Assembly (NCBI GenBank): GCA_007570905.1
Contig: RKSI01000217.1
Location: forward strand, 1 to 7,647
Source: Gammaproteobacteria bacterium
GTDB lineage: Bacteria; Pseudomonadota; Gammaproteobacteria; Poriferisulfidales; Oxydemutatoraceae
Length of the DNA stretch: 7,647 bases
Direction: 5' to 3'
The notes below the pieces were generated by a model. That model was given only the letters and a program-made list of their open reading frames with translations. It did not search any database and had not been told where the DNA came from. The translations under genes were made by a program, and so were the position numbers. Below are positions 1 to 7,378 of the stretch, in pieces. Within the stretch, counting starts at the first letter, position 1; every line of letters starts with the position of its first letter.

Positions 1-2087
1 TCCCAGCGCACGGTGGCGCTCTCGGTGGGCGCGGCGCCGGCCAGGGTGATGGTGAAGTAGACGGTGTCGCCCTCGTTCACCTGCACGCCGGCGGCGGCCT
101 GGTCGCGGTCGACGGTCTTGCCGCCGGCGGCGTTCACCGCGACCGAGAAGTTGCGGTCATGCTCGCGGTAGGTGACAAGCGAGTCGTGGGAGTCGGTGGC
201 GCTGATGCTTGCACCGCCGGCCGCGCCGCGCACGGCGGTGATGCGCACCGTAATCGTGCGCGTGCCGCTATTCACGGTGTTGGTGCCGTTGGCGCGGATG
301 GCAATGGTGCCGCCGGTCTGCCCGGCGGTGATGGTCAGGGTCTGCCCGCCGCTTGGCGTGATGGTGGCGGTGCCGGCGCCGCGGCTGATGGAGGCGGTGT
401 AGTCCACCATCACATCGGTCGCGCTGGCGTGGCCCAGGCTCACCGCAAAATTGGCGGTGGCGCCCTCGTTGATGTCGGCGGCGTCGGCCAGGGTGACAGT
501 GATGTCGTCGTCGTCGTTAATGGTGCCTCTGGCGGTGTCGGCGCCGTCGGTCTCGTCGCGGGTGACGGCGCCGGCCGCGGCGCCCTTGCTGAAACTGGCG
601 TGGTTCTCGTCGCGCAGGGTGACGGTGACGGTCTCCGCATCCTCGTTCAGGGCGTCGTGGGTGATGCTGAGGTCCAGATTGGCGGTGGTGGCGCCGGCGG
701 CGACGGTGATGCTGAGCGGATTCGGCGTGGCGTAGTCGCTGCCGCCGGTGGCGCTGCCGGCCAGGGCGTAGGGAATGGTGACGGTCCCCTCCGAGGCGCC
801 GGACAGCGACACCACAAAGCGCATGCTCAGCGCCGCATCGTCGGTGTCGCCCTCGGTGACCGCCGGGGCATCGGCGATGGCGTAGGTGACCGGGTCGTTG
901 TCATTGACGGCCACCGCGACCGCGGTGCTGGAGACGCCGGCGCGGCCGATGGCGTCGAACGATGCGGCGTCGGTGATTGCGCCGAGGGTCAGGGTGAGCA
1001 TCTCGGTGGCTTCGTTGAGGTCGTCGTTGCGGGTGGTGACGGTGACGGTCTGCTCGGTGGAACCGGCGCCGGTGGCCGGGAAGGTGACGGTTTTGGTGGC
1101 GATGTCGGTGTAGTCGCCGGTGGAACTTGTGCCGGCGGTGGTCGTGCCGCCGAGCGTGTAGGCCACGGTCAGCGGTGCGGCGCGCGCGTTGGCGCCGGTG
1201 ACGGCCGGCAGGCGGAGCGTGAACACCGCGTTGCCGCCCTCGGTGACGGCGGCACCGGGGGTGGCGGTGACCAAATGGGCGATGGCGGCGTTGGCGGCGA
1301 TGCCCACATTCACCGACTGCGCGCCGCCGGACAGCGTGGCGGCGCCGGCGCCGGTTTGCGGGGCCGGGGTGCCGAGGGCCAGGGTGAAAGTTTCCACGCC
1401 CTCGGCCAGGCCGTCGTTGTTGGCGGTGATGCGAATCCGGCCGCGGGATTGGCCGGCGGCGACGGCCAACGTGCCGGACAGCGCGCCGGGGCCGGTGGGC
1501 GTGACGCCGGCGGCGGTCAGGTCGGGATTGCTTGCGCTGTTGGCGGCCTGGCCGGGATTCTGGTTTTGGGTGGCGAGCGTGGTGGACCACGGGATGTTGA
1601 TGGCGGCGGCGGAGGCGGCGGGGTTGCCGTCGGCATCGGCAAATCTGACGGTGAACACGACGGTCGCGCCCTCGTCCACATTGCCGCTCCCGGCCGGGCT
1701 GGTGCGCGCCATGGTCACGGTGATGGGGTCGTCGTCGCTCACGCTGAGCGTCGCGGCATTGCCGCCGGAGCCGGCGTAGGCGATAGCGCCGCCGCCGGCG
1801 GCCACGCGCAGGCCGGAGGCGCCGGCGGCGGTGCCGGTGAGGATGAGGGTCTCGGTGGCCTCGTTGAGGGCGTCGCCCGTGAGGTCGACGGTGACATCCA
1901 CATGCTCGGCGGCCAGGGGCGTGCCGGCGGTGCCGAAGGAGACCACGCCGCCGATGGCGGAGGCGGCGGGGACCACGGCGGCGGTGGACGGGTCGTTGTC
2001 GGCGTCCAGCGTGGAGGTGATGGCGTATTCGGCGTTGCTGAGCGTGCCGCCGAAGGTGAACGGCACGAACACATTGCTGGTGCGCAC
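1..2087 (-). CDS. Continuation of the giant Calx-beta protein in the next frame (no own start; C-terminus off the left edge)
   Basis: Reading the minus strand from about 2087, with codons one nucleotide out of register with the upstream frame, gives about 695 codons without a stop to the window edge. It starts at VRTSNVFVPFTF, which matches the middle of a Calx-beta module rather than a protein start, and no start codon with a ribosome binding site is visible there. It carries about six modules. Hallmark segments are GDALNEATET (first module), NDGLAEGVET, NDDLNEATEM and HDALNEDAET, with DDD or DND endings near 1728-1736, 894-902 and 504-515. There are no cysteines. It belongs to the same gene as the upstream frame. 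Whether it is expressed depends on whether the frameshift at about 2088 is real. Possible explanations are a sequencing or assembly error, a recent inactivating deletion or, least likely, ribosomal frameshifting. Confidence 0.78.
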   Translation of the reverse strand, partial: MRTSNVFVPFTFGGTLSNAEYAITSTLDADNDPSTAAVVPAASAIGGVVSFGTAGTPLAAEHVDVTVDLTGDALNEATETLILTGTAAGASGLRVAAGGGAIAYAGSGGNAATLSVSDDDPITVTMARTSPAGSGNVDEGATVVFTVRFADADGNPAASAAAINIPWSTTLATQNQNPGQAANSASNPDLTAAGVTPTGPGALSGTLAVAAGQSRGRIRITANNDGLAEGVETFTLALGTPAPQTGAGAATLSGGAQSVNVGIAANAAIAHLVTATPGAAVTEGGNAVFTLRLPAVTGANARAAPLTVAYTLGGTTTAGTSSTGDYTDIATKTVTFPATGAGSTEQTVTVTTRNDDLNEATEMLTLTLGAITDAASFDAIGRAGVSSTAVAVAVNDNDPVTYAIADAPAVTEGDTDDAALSMRFVVSLSGASEGTVTIPYALAGSATGGSDYATPNPLSITVAAGATTANLDLSITHDALNEDAETVTVTLRDENHASFSKGAAAGAVTRDETDGADTARGTINDDDDITVTLADAADINEGATANFAVSLGHASATDVMVDYTASISRGAGTATITPSGGQTLTITAGQTGGTIAIRANGTNTVNSGTRTITVRITAVRGAAGGASISATDSHDSLVTYREHDRNFSVAVNAAGGKTVDRDQAAAGVQVNEGDTVYFTITLAGAAPTESATVRW
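507..893 (-). repeat. Module 17, downstream copy of the duplicated module
   Basis: This is the partner of module 11. The perfect blocks lie at 568-602, 653-703 and 711-766. It is read in the second frame, one nucleotide out of register with module 11, and its sequence sense is retained throughout. The modules after both copies (12 and 18) also resemble each other at their starts, and modules 10 and 14 ahead of them share the LNEA(A/T)ET and GLR(I/V)A segments. The duplicated unit was therefore probably larger than one module, with modules 15 and 16 additional in the second block. Confidence 0.85.
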
Positions 2088-5000
2088 GCGGCGTGGCGGA
2101 CGGGTCCGGGGCCGGGAAAGTCAGGCTGCCGCCGGTGGCGGTTGCCAGGATGCCGGCCGGGGCGGTGATTTGGAATTCCTCGTTGTCCAGGCCGGTGACG
2201 GTGAACGGCACCACCACATCGGCGGTGCGCACGGCGTTGCCGGTGGAGGACAGGGTGACGCGGAAAGTGGCGCCGGCCTCCTCGTCCACAGAGTTGCCGC
2301 TTGGGGCGTGCTTGGCGATGGTGACGGCGATGGCGTCCGCGGCCGCGTCCTTGATGGTCACGGTCCGCGGGCCCTCGTTGATGGTGACGGTGCCGGGCAG
2401 GGTGGTGCCGGTGGCGGCGACGCGCACCTCGAAAAGCTCGTCGCCCTCGTTCAGCTCGTCGTTGTTTATGCCGATGGTGAAGCCGCCCTGCAGCACCCTG
2501 GTGGTGCTGACGTCGGCGCTGCCGATGCGCGTCACTTCCAGCAGGTTGGCGCGCGCCGAGTCGATGGTGATGCTGCCGCCGGCGGCGTCGGCGTAGTCGG
2601 CGGCCTCGGCGTCGTTGTCGTTGGCGTCGGCGCTGCCGGCGAGGGTGTAGTTCACCGTAATCATGCCGTTGTCCGCGGCCGCGCTGCTGAGGGTGACGGT
2701 GATGAGGACGGCAGCGCCCTCGCCCACATCGCCGCCGCCGGACAGGGTGAGGGTCACGCCGTCGTCGTCGGTGATGGCGCCGGTGGCGGTGTTGGCGCCG
2801 TCGGCGGCGCTGAGCATCACCGCGCCGGCCGCGGCGCCCTTGCTGAAACTGGCGTGCGTCGCCGGCTGCAAGGTGACGATGATGGTTTCCGCGGCCTCGT
2901 TGATGTCGTCGTGGGTGATGCTGAGGTCCAGATTGGCGGTGGTGGCGCCGGCGGCGATGGTGAGGCTGAGCGGATTCGGCGTGGCGTAGTCGCTGCCGCC
3001 GGTGGCGCTGCCGGCCAGGGTGTACGGAATGGTCACATCGCCGGCCGAGGCGCCGGACAAGGACACCACAAAGCGCATATTCACCGCCGCATCGCCGGCG
3101 TCGCCTTCGGTGACCGCGGTGGCGTCGGCGACGGAATAGGTGATGGCGTCGTCGTCGGTGACGCTGATGGAGGCGGCGTTGCCGCCGTCGGCGTAGGCGA
3201 TGCCGCCGACGGCGATGCGCAGGCCCTCGGCGCCGGCGGCGGCGCCGGTGAGGGTGAAAGTCTCGGCGGCCTCGTTCAGGGAATCGCCGTTCAGGTTGAC
3301 GGTGACGGTCTGCGCGTCGGTGGCGGTCTGGCTGCCGTCCACGGCAAAGGTGAGGGTGAGGCCGGTGGCGGCGGCCGGCGGGGCGGTGTCGCCGGTGGCC
3401 GGGTCGTTGTCGTAATCGCCCAGGGCCGGCGCGAGGATGTCGTATTCGCCGTCGGTCAGGCCGCCGAAAGACACCGGCACGGTGATGGCGCCGGTGCGCA
3501 GGCCGCCGGAAAGGGCGACATTGAAAGTGACATCGGCGGCGTTGGTGCCGTCGCCGGCCTCGGTGATGGTGTTGGCGGACGGGGCGGTCTTGGTGATGGT
3601 CACGGTGGTGGGGTCGGAGGCGGCGACGGTGGCCTCGGCCTCGCCGGCATCGGCGGCGACGACATAGTCTTCGGTGGCACTCAGGGTGACGGTGAGGGCG
3701 GAGGCGGCCTCGTTGAGGTTGTCGTCGGGGACGGCGATGCTGATGGTGCCGTCATCCTCCCCGGCGGCGATGGTGACGGTGCCGCCGCCATCGGTGACGG
3801 CGGCGCCGCTGAAAATGTATGAAACCTCCACCTCCTCGGCCAAGGTGGCGCCGGCGGCGAGGTTGAAACTGAGCGCGAATTCGGCGGCGTCGCCCTCGGC
3901 CACTTCCTCGTCGGGGGCGGCGATGGAGACGGCGAGGCCGGTGGCGTCGGTGATGGTGACGGCGGCAAAGTTTGTGGGGCTTCCGCCGACGTGGAGGCTC
4001 AGCGTCTCGTCGTTTTCCACCATGTCGTCGGCGGGAATGGCAATGTCCAGGATGCCGGAGCAGCGGCCGCGGATGGACTCGCTGGCGCCGGCCGGCGGAC
4101 AGCCGCTAATAAGGAAGTTCCGAATGGTTTCGCCGTTTTGTACACGTCCGGTTATGCCGCGGAGGGCCTCTTCAAATTCAAATGTGCCGCGGGCGATATA
4201 AGGGACGGCAACCGGCTGCGGCCCGAAGACAAAGTCGCCAAACGCGCTAAAGGTGAATTGGGCGGTGGCGCCCTCGGCGGCCTCGGCCGCGACCGGGGCG
4301 ATGGTATAGCGAATGCCGCCGTTGGCCGGCACCAGGACCTGGTGCTCGTCGTTGGCGGTGTTGATGCCCACCTCGCCGGCGCTTGTTGCGGAGGTGAGGG
4401 TGACGGTGAGCAGTTCGGGCCCCTCGGCGAGACCGTCGCTGGCGACGGTGATGGCGAAGCGGCGCATGTTGGGCGGGGTGCCGGCGGCCAGGGTGAAGGC
4501 GCCGGGGTTGTCGCCGGTGACGTCGGCGGCCTCGAATTCATCGCCGCCGCTGATGGCGTAGTTGACGGTGATGTCGGTGCCGAGGCCCTGGCCGGCCTCG
4601 TCCGGGGACAGGACCACATAAAACGGCGCGCCCTCCGCAACGCTGGGAGTGGCGGCAACATCGCATGCGGCCGGCGGCGGCTGCGTGCAGACATCGGCCG
4701 AGAGGGTGAGCGGGTCCGAGCGGCGGATGGTGAGGGTGGAGCGGGCGCCGATGGTGGTGGGAAAGTTGGCGCCGGACAAGGACACCCGGGTGACGACGGC
4801 GGTGATGGTCTCAGGGCCCTCGTGGTCGCCGTCAGCGCGGATGACAAGGGGAAGTGTGCTCCCCCCGGCGATGACCTCAATGCAGGGGAACTCGTTTCTG
4901 TTGATGACATAGCCCTCCCGATTGGCCGGGACCGGGGGGATTCCATCGGGGAGGTTTCCGATGATATTTTCATTGGCCCGGGGCAGGGTGTAGTCGGCGC

Positions 5001-7362
5001 CGGCGCCGCGGGTGGCGCTGCCGGCGACTTGGAAGACCACCAGCGCGTCGGCGGAGAACTGCACGCCGCCGCGGGCGCATACCTCGATGCCGGCCCGCTC
5101 CCCCTCGTTAATTTCGCTAATCTCCCGGGAGGCGTTTTCAACCGGGTTGGTATTGGGGATTTGATAAAACTCGACAAACCGGACGGAAAAGTTTAAGCCG
5201 TCGTTGGCCGGGATGGTGACGCTGCCTTGATTGAACTCCGGATTGATGCTGATTGTGCCGACGCCGATGGTGGCGCCGGTGAGGGTGACGGTGAGCGTCT
5301 CGTCGACCTCGGCAAGCGTGTCTTCCACCACCGAGATGCTGAAAGTGCGCGCGGCGGCGCTGGCTTTGGTGTCAAAGGTGAAACTGCCGCCGCCGGCGTC
5401 GCTGTAGTCGGCGGCGGCGACAGTGCCGCTGATGGCGTAGCTCACGGTGACGCTCTGGGCGGCGCCGCCGGGGGCCGGGTTGCCGCCCTCGTAGTAAACG
5501 CGGAATTGGGCGGTGCCGGGCTCATTCACCTGGGGCACCTGCCCCCCGATGGGCGACGTGCCGGTGGCCGTCAGCGCCTCGAAAGTGAGGACGGCGCTGT
5601 CCACGATGGTGACGGTGAGCTGGTTGTTGCCGGCGCCCAGAGCAATGCCGCCGCCGCCGCCGCCAGTGGGGCCGCCGTTGCCGTCGTCATCCGGGGCGTC
5701 CAGGGCGATGGTGAACCGCCCGTTGGGTTCCAAAACGCCATCACTGCCGGCGGTGACGACAATCTCGCCGCTGGTCTGCCCGGCCGGGATGCTCAGCGGC
5801 GATTTGGGGGCGGCGACGCTGGGGGCGGTGATGGCCTGCGGCACCGGCACATCGGTGATGGTGAACGGCACCATCACGGGCGCGGTGGGGACGCCGCCGG
5901 CCAGGGTGACGGTGAACCTGGCCTGGCCGCCGCGCTCATCCACCGACCCGCTCTCGCCGGCCTTGCGGGCGATGCTGACGGTGGTGGGGTCGGAGGCGGC
6001 GATGGTGATGGTGAGGGGGGTGCCAGGCGACACCAGGTCGCCCTCGTACCGGGTGATGGCGATGCTCAGCGTTTCCTCGCCTTCATTCAGGCTGTCATCG
6101 AGAATGAAGAAGCCCCCGCTAAAGCCTAAAGCATCAAAACGACCTTGAATTTCAGATATGATGGGGGGATTGACCTGGACCCCCGCCCAGCCTCCGTAGT
6201 CCGCGGTGGTGATGCCGGCGCCGGTGGCCGCATATCGGAATGCGCCCAGCACCCGGAAAGAGGTGCTGAAATTTAGCCGGAACAAAACGGCCTGGCCCTC
6301 GCTCACCGAGAGGCTGCTGCTCCAAGAATCGGCCGGGCTGCAGCCGAAAGTTGAGAAGTCGCCGGAATTGTTAACACAGCCTTCAATGCTGACGGTGGGC
6401 GGCGGCGTCTGCGTGACGGTGACGGTTGTGGTGAGGGGCGTGGGGAGGGACGTGGTGACACTTTGGCCGTTGCTTTCCACCCGGCGGGTCCCGGTCCAGC
6501 GGAAAACCAGGCTCTCCTCGTCCACATCGGTATCGATGTGAAGGAGGATGTCGACCGTGCATCCCAAAAATACCGCGCCGGTCAGACGGCATTGCGAGCC
6601 GCGGACAAAACCATAATCCTCCCGCTCCACCCCGGTGATTTCATACACCGCAAAAAAAGTCGCGCCAGCCTGGCCCGGCGGCACCCCCGGCAACTCGGCG
6701 CGGGCAATGGACGAAATGATGCTGAAACGCACCGTCTCCCCCTCGGCGGCGGTGCTCTTGTCGGCGGTCAACCTGGCGGGGTGGGTCTGCGTGACGGTGA
6801 AGGTGCGGGTGAGAGGCGCGCTGAAAGTTTCGTGCATACTGGTTTGGCCGGCGCTGTCCACCCGCCGAATCCCGGTCCAGCGGAAAGTCATGCTCTCGTT
6901 CCCCTCCAGTTCCAAATCAATCAGAAGGCGGACCGTGAGATCGCACCCCGGAAAGGCGCCGGTCAACCGGCAATCCGAGGCGCCCACAATTCCATAATCA
7001 TTGGTGGTAAACCCGGCCCCCCCGGTGATTTCATATGCCGCAAAATAAGACGAGCCGTCCTGCGGAAGCCGGCCCTGAACCCCGGACGTCACGATGGTGA
7101 AGCGCACCTCCTGCCCCTCGGCAATGGGGCCGGACGAGGGGTTGGAGCCCAAGGTGTCGAACTGCGCAATCGCAATCCCCGGCAGAAGCAGAAACACCGC
7201 GCCGAGAAAAGCGCGGCGCAGCGCCGGCAGCGCGTGAAGAAACCGCCCCGGCCTAGTGACGAAAAAACGCGCGCAGCGGCGGTGAGATTGCGCCGGGTGG
7301 ATGTGGGGGGGCATGTGCATTGGTTCGGTTGCGGTGCGGATGCGGGGGAGTTTGGCACACAT
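901..7362 (-). CDS. Giant exported Calx-beta repeat protein, N-terminal reading frame (coding sense lost after ~2089)
   Basis: The literal frame gives 2153 residues, but only residues 1-1758 (7362 down to 2089) look like real protein. Residues 1-66 form a basic leader plus signal peptide. Residues 67-1758 form about 13 tandem modules with Calx-beta features: a start such as TVTI or TVSI, an acidic EG segment, FxVTL, a DY or EY turn, LTF or LTI, then the hallmark (D/N)DxLNExxET and often a closing DDD. Calx-beta modules are known from Na/Ca exchangers and from large bacterial surface adhesins, where they bind Ca2+. A role in adhesion, biofilm or matrix is inferred. After P1758 the translation becomes Arg/His-rich and ends at a stop at 901-903; this tail is an out-of-frame artefact, since the Calx-beta pattern continues in the neighbouring frame. 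M1 is the first possible start, because an in-frame stop lies at 7375-7377. M15 and M17 are alternatives, and none of the three has a clear Shine-Dalgarno sequence. Confidence 0.85.
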   Translation of the reverse strand: MCAKLPRIRTATEPMHMPPHIHPAQSHRRCARFFVTRPGRFLHALPALRRAFLGAVFLLLPGIAIAQFDTLGSNPSSGPIAEGQEVRFTIVTSGVQGRLPQDGSSYFAAYEITGGAGFTTNDYGIVGASDCRLTGAFPGCDLTVRLLIDLELEGNESMTFRWTGIRRVDSAGQTSMHETFSAPLTRTFTVTQTHPARLTADKSTAAEGETVRFSIISSIARAELPGVPPGQAGATFFAVYEITGVEREDYGFVRGSQCRLTGAVFLGCTVDILLHIDTDVDEESLVFRWTGTRRVESNGQSVTTSLPTPLTTTVTVTQTPPPTVSIEGCVNNSGDFSTFGCSPADSWSSSLSVSEGQAVLFRLNFSTSFRVLGAFRYAATGAGITTADYGGWAGVQVNPPIISEIQGRFDALGFSGGFFILDDSLNEGEETLSIAITRYEGDLVSPGTPLTITIAASDPTTVSIARKAGESGSVDERGGQARFTVTLAGGVPTAPVMVPFTITDVPVPQAITAPSVAAPKSPLSIPAGQTSGEIVVTAGSDGVLEPNGRFTIALDAPDDDGNGGPTGGGGGGIALGAGNNQLTVTIVDSAVLTFEALTATGTSPIGGQVPQVNEPGTAQFRVYYEGGNPAPGGAAQSVTVSYAISGTVAAADYSDAGGGSFTFDTKASAAARTFSISVVEDTLAEVDETLTVTLTGATIGVGTISINPEFNQGSVTIPANDGLNFSVRFVEFYQIPNTNPVENASREISEINEGERAGIEVCARGGVQFSADALVVFQVAGSATRGAGADYTLPRANENIIGNLPDGIPPVPANREGYVINRNEFPCIEVIAGGSTLPLVIRADGDHEGPETITAVVTRVSLSGANFPTTIGARSTLTIRRSDPLTLSADVCTQPPPAACDVAATPSVAEGAPFYVVLSPDEAGQGLGTDITVNYAISGGDEFEAADVTGDNPGAFTLAAGTPPNMRRFAITVASDGLAEGPELLTVTLTSATSAGEVGINTANDEHQVLVPANGGIRYTIAPVAAEAAEGATAQFTFSAFGDFVFGPQPVAVPYIARGTFEFEEALRGITGRVQNGETIRNFLISGCPPAGASESIRGRCSGILDIAIPADDMVENDETLSLHVGGSPTNFAAVTITDATGLAVSIAAPDEEVAEGDAAEFALSFNLAAGATLAEEVEVSYIFSGAAVTDGGGTVTIAAGEDDGTISIAVPDDNLNEAASALTVTLSATEDYVVAADAGEAEATVAASDPTTVTITKTAPSANTITEAGDGTNAADVTFNVALSGGLRTGAITVPVSFGGLTDGEYDILAPALGDYDNDPATGDTAPPAAATGLTLTFAVDGSQTATDAQTVTVNLNGDSLNEAAETFTLTGAAAGAEGLRIAVGGIAYADGGNAASISVTDDDAITYSVADATAVTEGDAGDAAVNMRFVVSLSGASAGDVTIPYTLAGSATGGSDYATPNPLSLTIAAGATTANLDLSITHDDINEAAETIIVTLQPATHASFSKGAAAGAVMLSAADGANTATGAITDDDGVTLTLSGGGDVGEGAAVLITVTLSSAAADNGMITVNYTLAGSADANDNDAEAADYADAAGGSITIDSARANLLEVTRIGSADVSTTRVLQGGFTIGINNDELNEGDELFEVRVAATGTTLPGTVTINEGPRTVTIKDAAADAIAVTIAKHAPSGNSVDEEAGATFRVTLSSTGNAVRTADVVVPFTVTGLDNEEFQITAPAGILATATGGSLTFPAPDPSATPRAHQQCVRAVHLRRHAQQRRIRHHLHAGRRQRPVHRRRGPRRLRHRRRGLLRHRRHAPGRRACGCHRRPHGRRPQRGHRDPHPHRHRRRRLRPARGRRRRRYRLRRLRRQCRDAQRERRRPHHRDHGAHQPGRERQCGRGRDRRVHRQICRCRRQPRRLRRRHQHPVVHHARHPKPESRPGRQQRKQSRPDRRRRHAHRPRRAVRHVGRRRRPIPRPDSHHRQQRRPGRGRGNFHPGPRHPGPANRRRRRHAVRRRAVGECGHRRQRRHRPFGHRHPRCRRHRGRQRGVHAPPAGRHRRQRARRTADRGLHARRHDHRRHKFHRRLHRHRHQNRHLPGHRRRFHRADRHRHHPQRRPQRSHRDAHPDPRRNHRRRIVRRHRPRRRLQHRGRGGRQ
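2085..2091 (-). other. Frameshift and module-fusion junction inside the giant gene
   Basis: Upstream the frame reads LTFPAPDPSATP, ending at 2089. The frame that continues the Calx-beta pattern begins at 2087 with VRTSNVFVPF. The step corresponds to one extra base or to a deletion that is not a multiple of three. The sequence before the junction is the first half of a module, and the sequence after it starts again near the middle of a module of the same type (compare VRTADVVVPF at residues 1711-1720). Using module 10 as a template, roughly 100 residues are missing: the LNExxET half of module 13 and the start of module 14. Confidence 0.8.
2761..3147 (-). repeat. Module 11, upstream copy of a long duplicated module
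   Basis: This 387-bp module aligns without gaps to module 17 at 507-893. Perfect DNA matches include 2822-2856 (35 bp), 2907-2957 (51 bp) and 2965-3020 (56 bp), all displaced by 2254 bases. At the protein level a hand count gives about 97 of 129 identical residues. Differences cluster at the module edges and in one internal loop before HASFSKGAAAGAV. This is intragenic duplication or gene conversion. Confidence 0.85.
5647..5664 (-). repeat. (GCC)6 trinucleotide tract encoding a hexaglycine linker
   Basis: Six perfect GCC units on the plus strand are read as six Gly codons (residues 567-572) within the loop DDDGNGGPTG-(G)5-IALG of module 4. Length change by slippage would be in frame and would only vary the linker length. 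It lies between the last two predicted strands of the module, so it is likely an exposed loop. Confidence 0.7.
6412..7164 (-). repeat. Two N-terminal modules of a distinct subtype
   Basis: Modules 1 and 2 resemble each other more than any later module. Both contain YEITG, a DYG turn, CRLTGA followed by a second Cys, an acidic segment, FRWTG with RRV(D/E)S and GQ, and a closing TVTQT. The CRLTGA and FRWTG blocks are both displaced by 127 residues between the copies, which indicates a duplication. The usual LNExxET hallmark is degenerate here (LEGNES in module 1, VDEES in module 2). The pair forms the membrane-distal or exposed tip if the protein is anchored by its C-terminus; that placement is inference. 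Confidence 0.7.
7165..7362 (-). other. Signal peptide with long basic leader (residues 1-66)
   Basis: Residues 1-48 are rich in Arg, His and Pro. They are followed by RRAFLG (residues 49-54), a short hydrophobic stretch to about residue 63, and an AIA motif at 64-66, giving predicted cleavage before Q67. The start is uncertain: M1, M15 and M17 would give leaders of 66, 52 and 50 residues. The RRxFL pattern resembles a twin-arginine motif, but the hydrophobic core and AxA site also suit ordinary Sec export. Export is well supported; the route is not. The paired cysteines in the modules that follow fit an oxidising destination. Confidence 0.72.
7305..7311 (-). repeat. C7 homopolymer immediately after the alternative start codons
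   Basis: Seven consecutive C on the coding strand fall in codons 18-20, directly after M17 and downstream of M1 and M15. All three possible starts lie upstream of the tract, so a one-base change would put every downstream module out of frame. The tract is the longest C run in the gene. It is a candidate contingency tract, though seven bases is short for one. Confidence 0.5.
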
Positions 7363-7378
7363 TTTGCCCGGGTGTCAA
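7349..7378 (-). promoter_or_regulatory. Possible promoter of the giant gene (TTGACA / CAAACT)
   Basis: The minus strand has a perfect TTGACA at 7378-7373 and, after 18 bp, CAAACT at 7354-7349, which matches the -10 consensus at only three of six positions. If used, transcription would start near 7342, past M1, leaving M15 (7318-7320) or M17 (7312-7314) as the start with a very short leader. The weak -10 makes this tentative. Confidence 0.25.

Larger units (their letters stand above)
1..7164 (-). repeat. Tandem array of about 19 Calx-beta-type modules
   Basis: Approximate module limits, from N- to C-terminus, judged from recurring SIA/TIT starts, LNExxET hallmarks and DDD or ASD ends: 1, 7164-6793; 2, 6792-6412; 3, 6411-5989; 4, 5988-5596; 5, 5595-5200; 6, 5199-4714; 7, 4713-4321; 8, 4320-3940; 9, 3939-3613; 10, 3612-3148; 11, 3147-2761; 12, 2760-2335; 13 (truncated), 2334-2089; 14 (start missing), 2087-1728; 15, 1727-1290; 16, 1289-894; 17, 893-507; 18, 506-156; 19 (partial), 155-1. 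Modules run about 110-160 residues, longer than a minimal Calx-beta domain. Modules 1-8 are divergent. Modules 9-18 are more alike and include recognisable duplicates. Boundaries are by eye and may be off by several residues. Confidence 0.75.

Noticed and set aside
901..2088. Arg/His-rich C-terminal tail of the literal giant frame as a real basic domain
   Set aside because: The neighbouring frame over the same bases preserves the Calx-beta pattern without stops and contains a near copy of module 11. The Arg/His tail is its off-frame reading.
2085..2091. Programmed ribosomal frameshifting at the junction
   Set aside because: No clear slippery heptamer or downstream structure is visible, and the simultaneous loss of a half-module points to deletion or misassembly. 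It is not formally excluded.
159..2168. Long plus-strand open frame (about 669 codons) opposite the giant gene
   Set aside because: The translation is Gly/Ala/Val/Asp-rich low complexity with no domain pattern. It mirrors the repeat gene's biased codons and crosses module boundaries and the frameshift junction without change in character.
1831..3822. Second long plus-strand open frame (about 663 codons)
   Set aside because: It is the same Gly-rich antisense shadow, with no ribosome binding site and no recognisable motif. The minus strand here carries clear Calx-beta modules.
3991..5196. Plus-strand open frame (about 401 codons) opposite modules 6-8
   Set aside because: It is a low-complexity antisense shadow. 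The minus frame has ordered hallmarks and paired cysteines over the same interval.
1..7164. CRISPR array or DNA-level satellite as the cause of the repetitiveness
   Set aside because: The repeats are degenerate, about 330-480 bp long, keep a protein pattern and lack short identical repeats with unique spacers.
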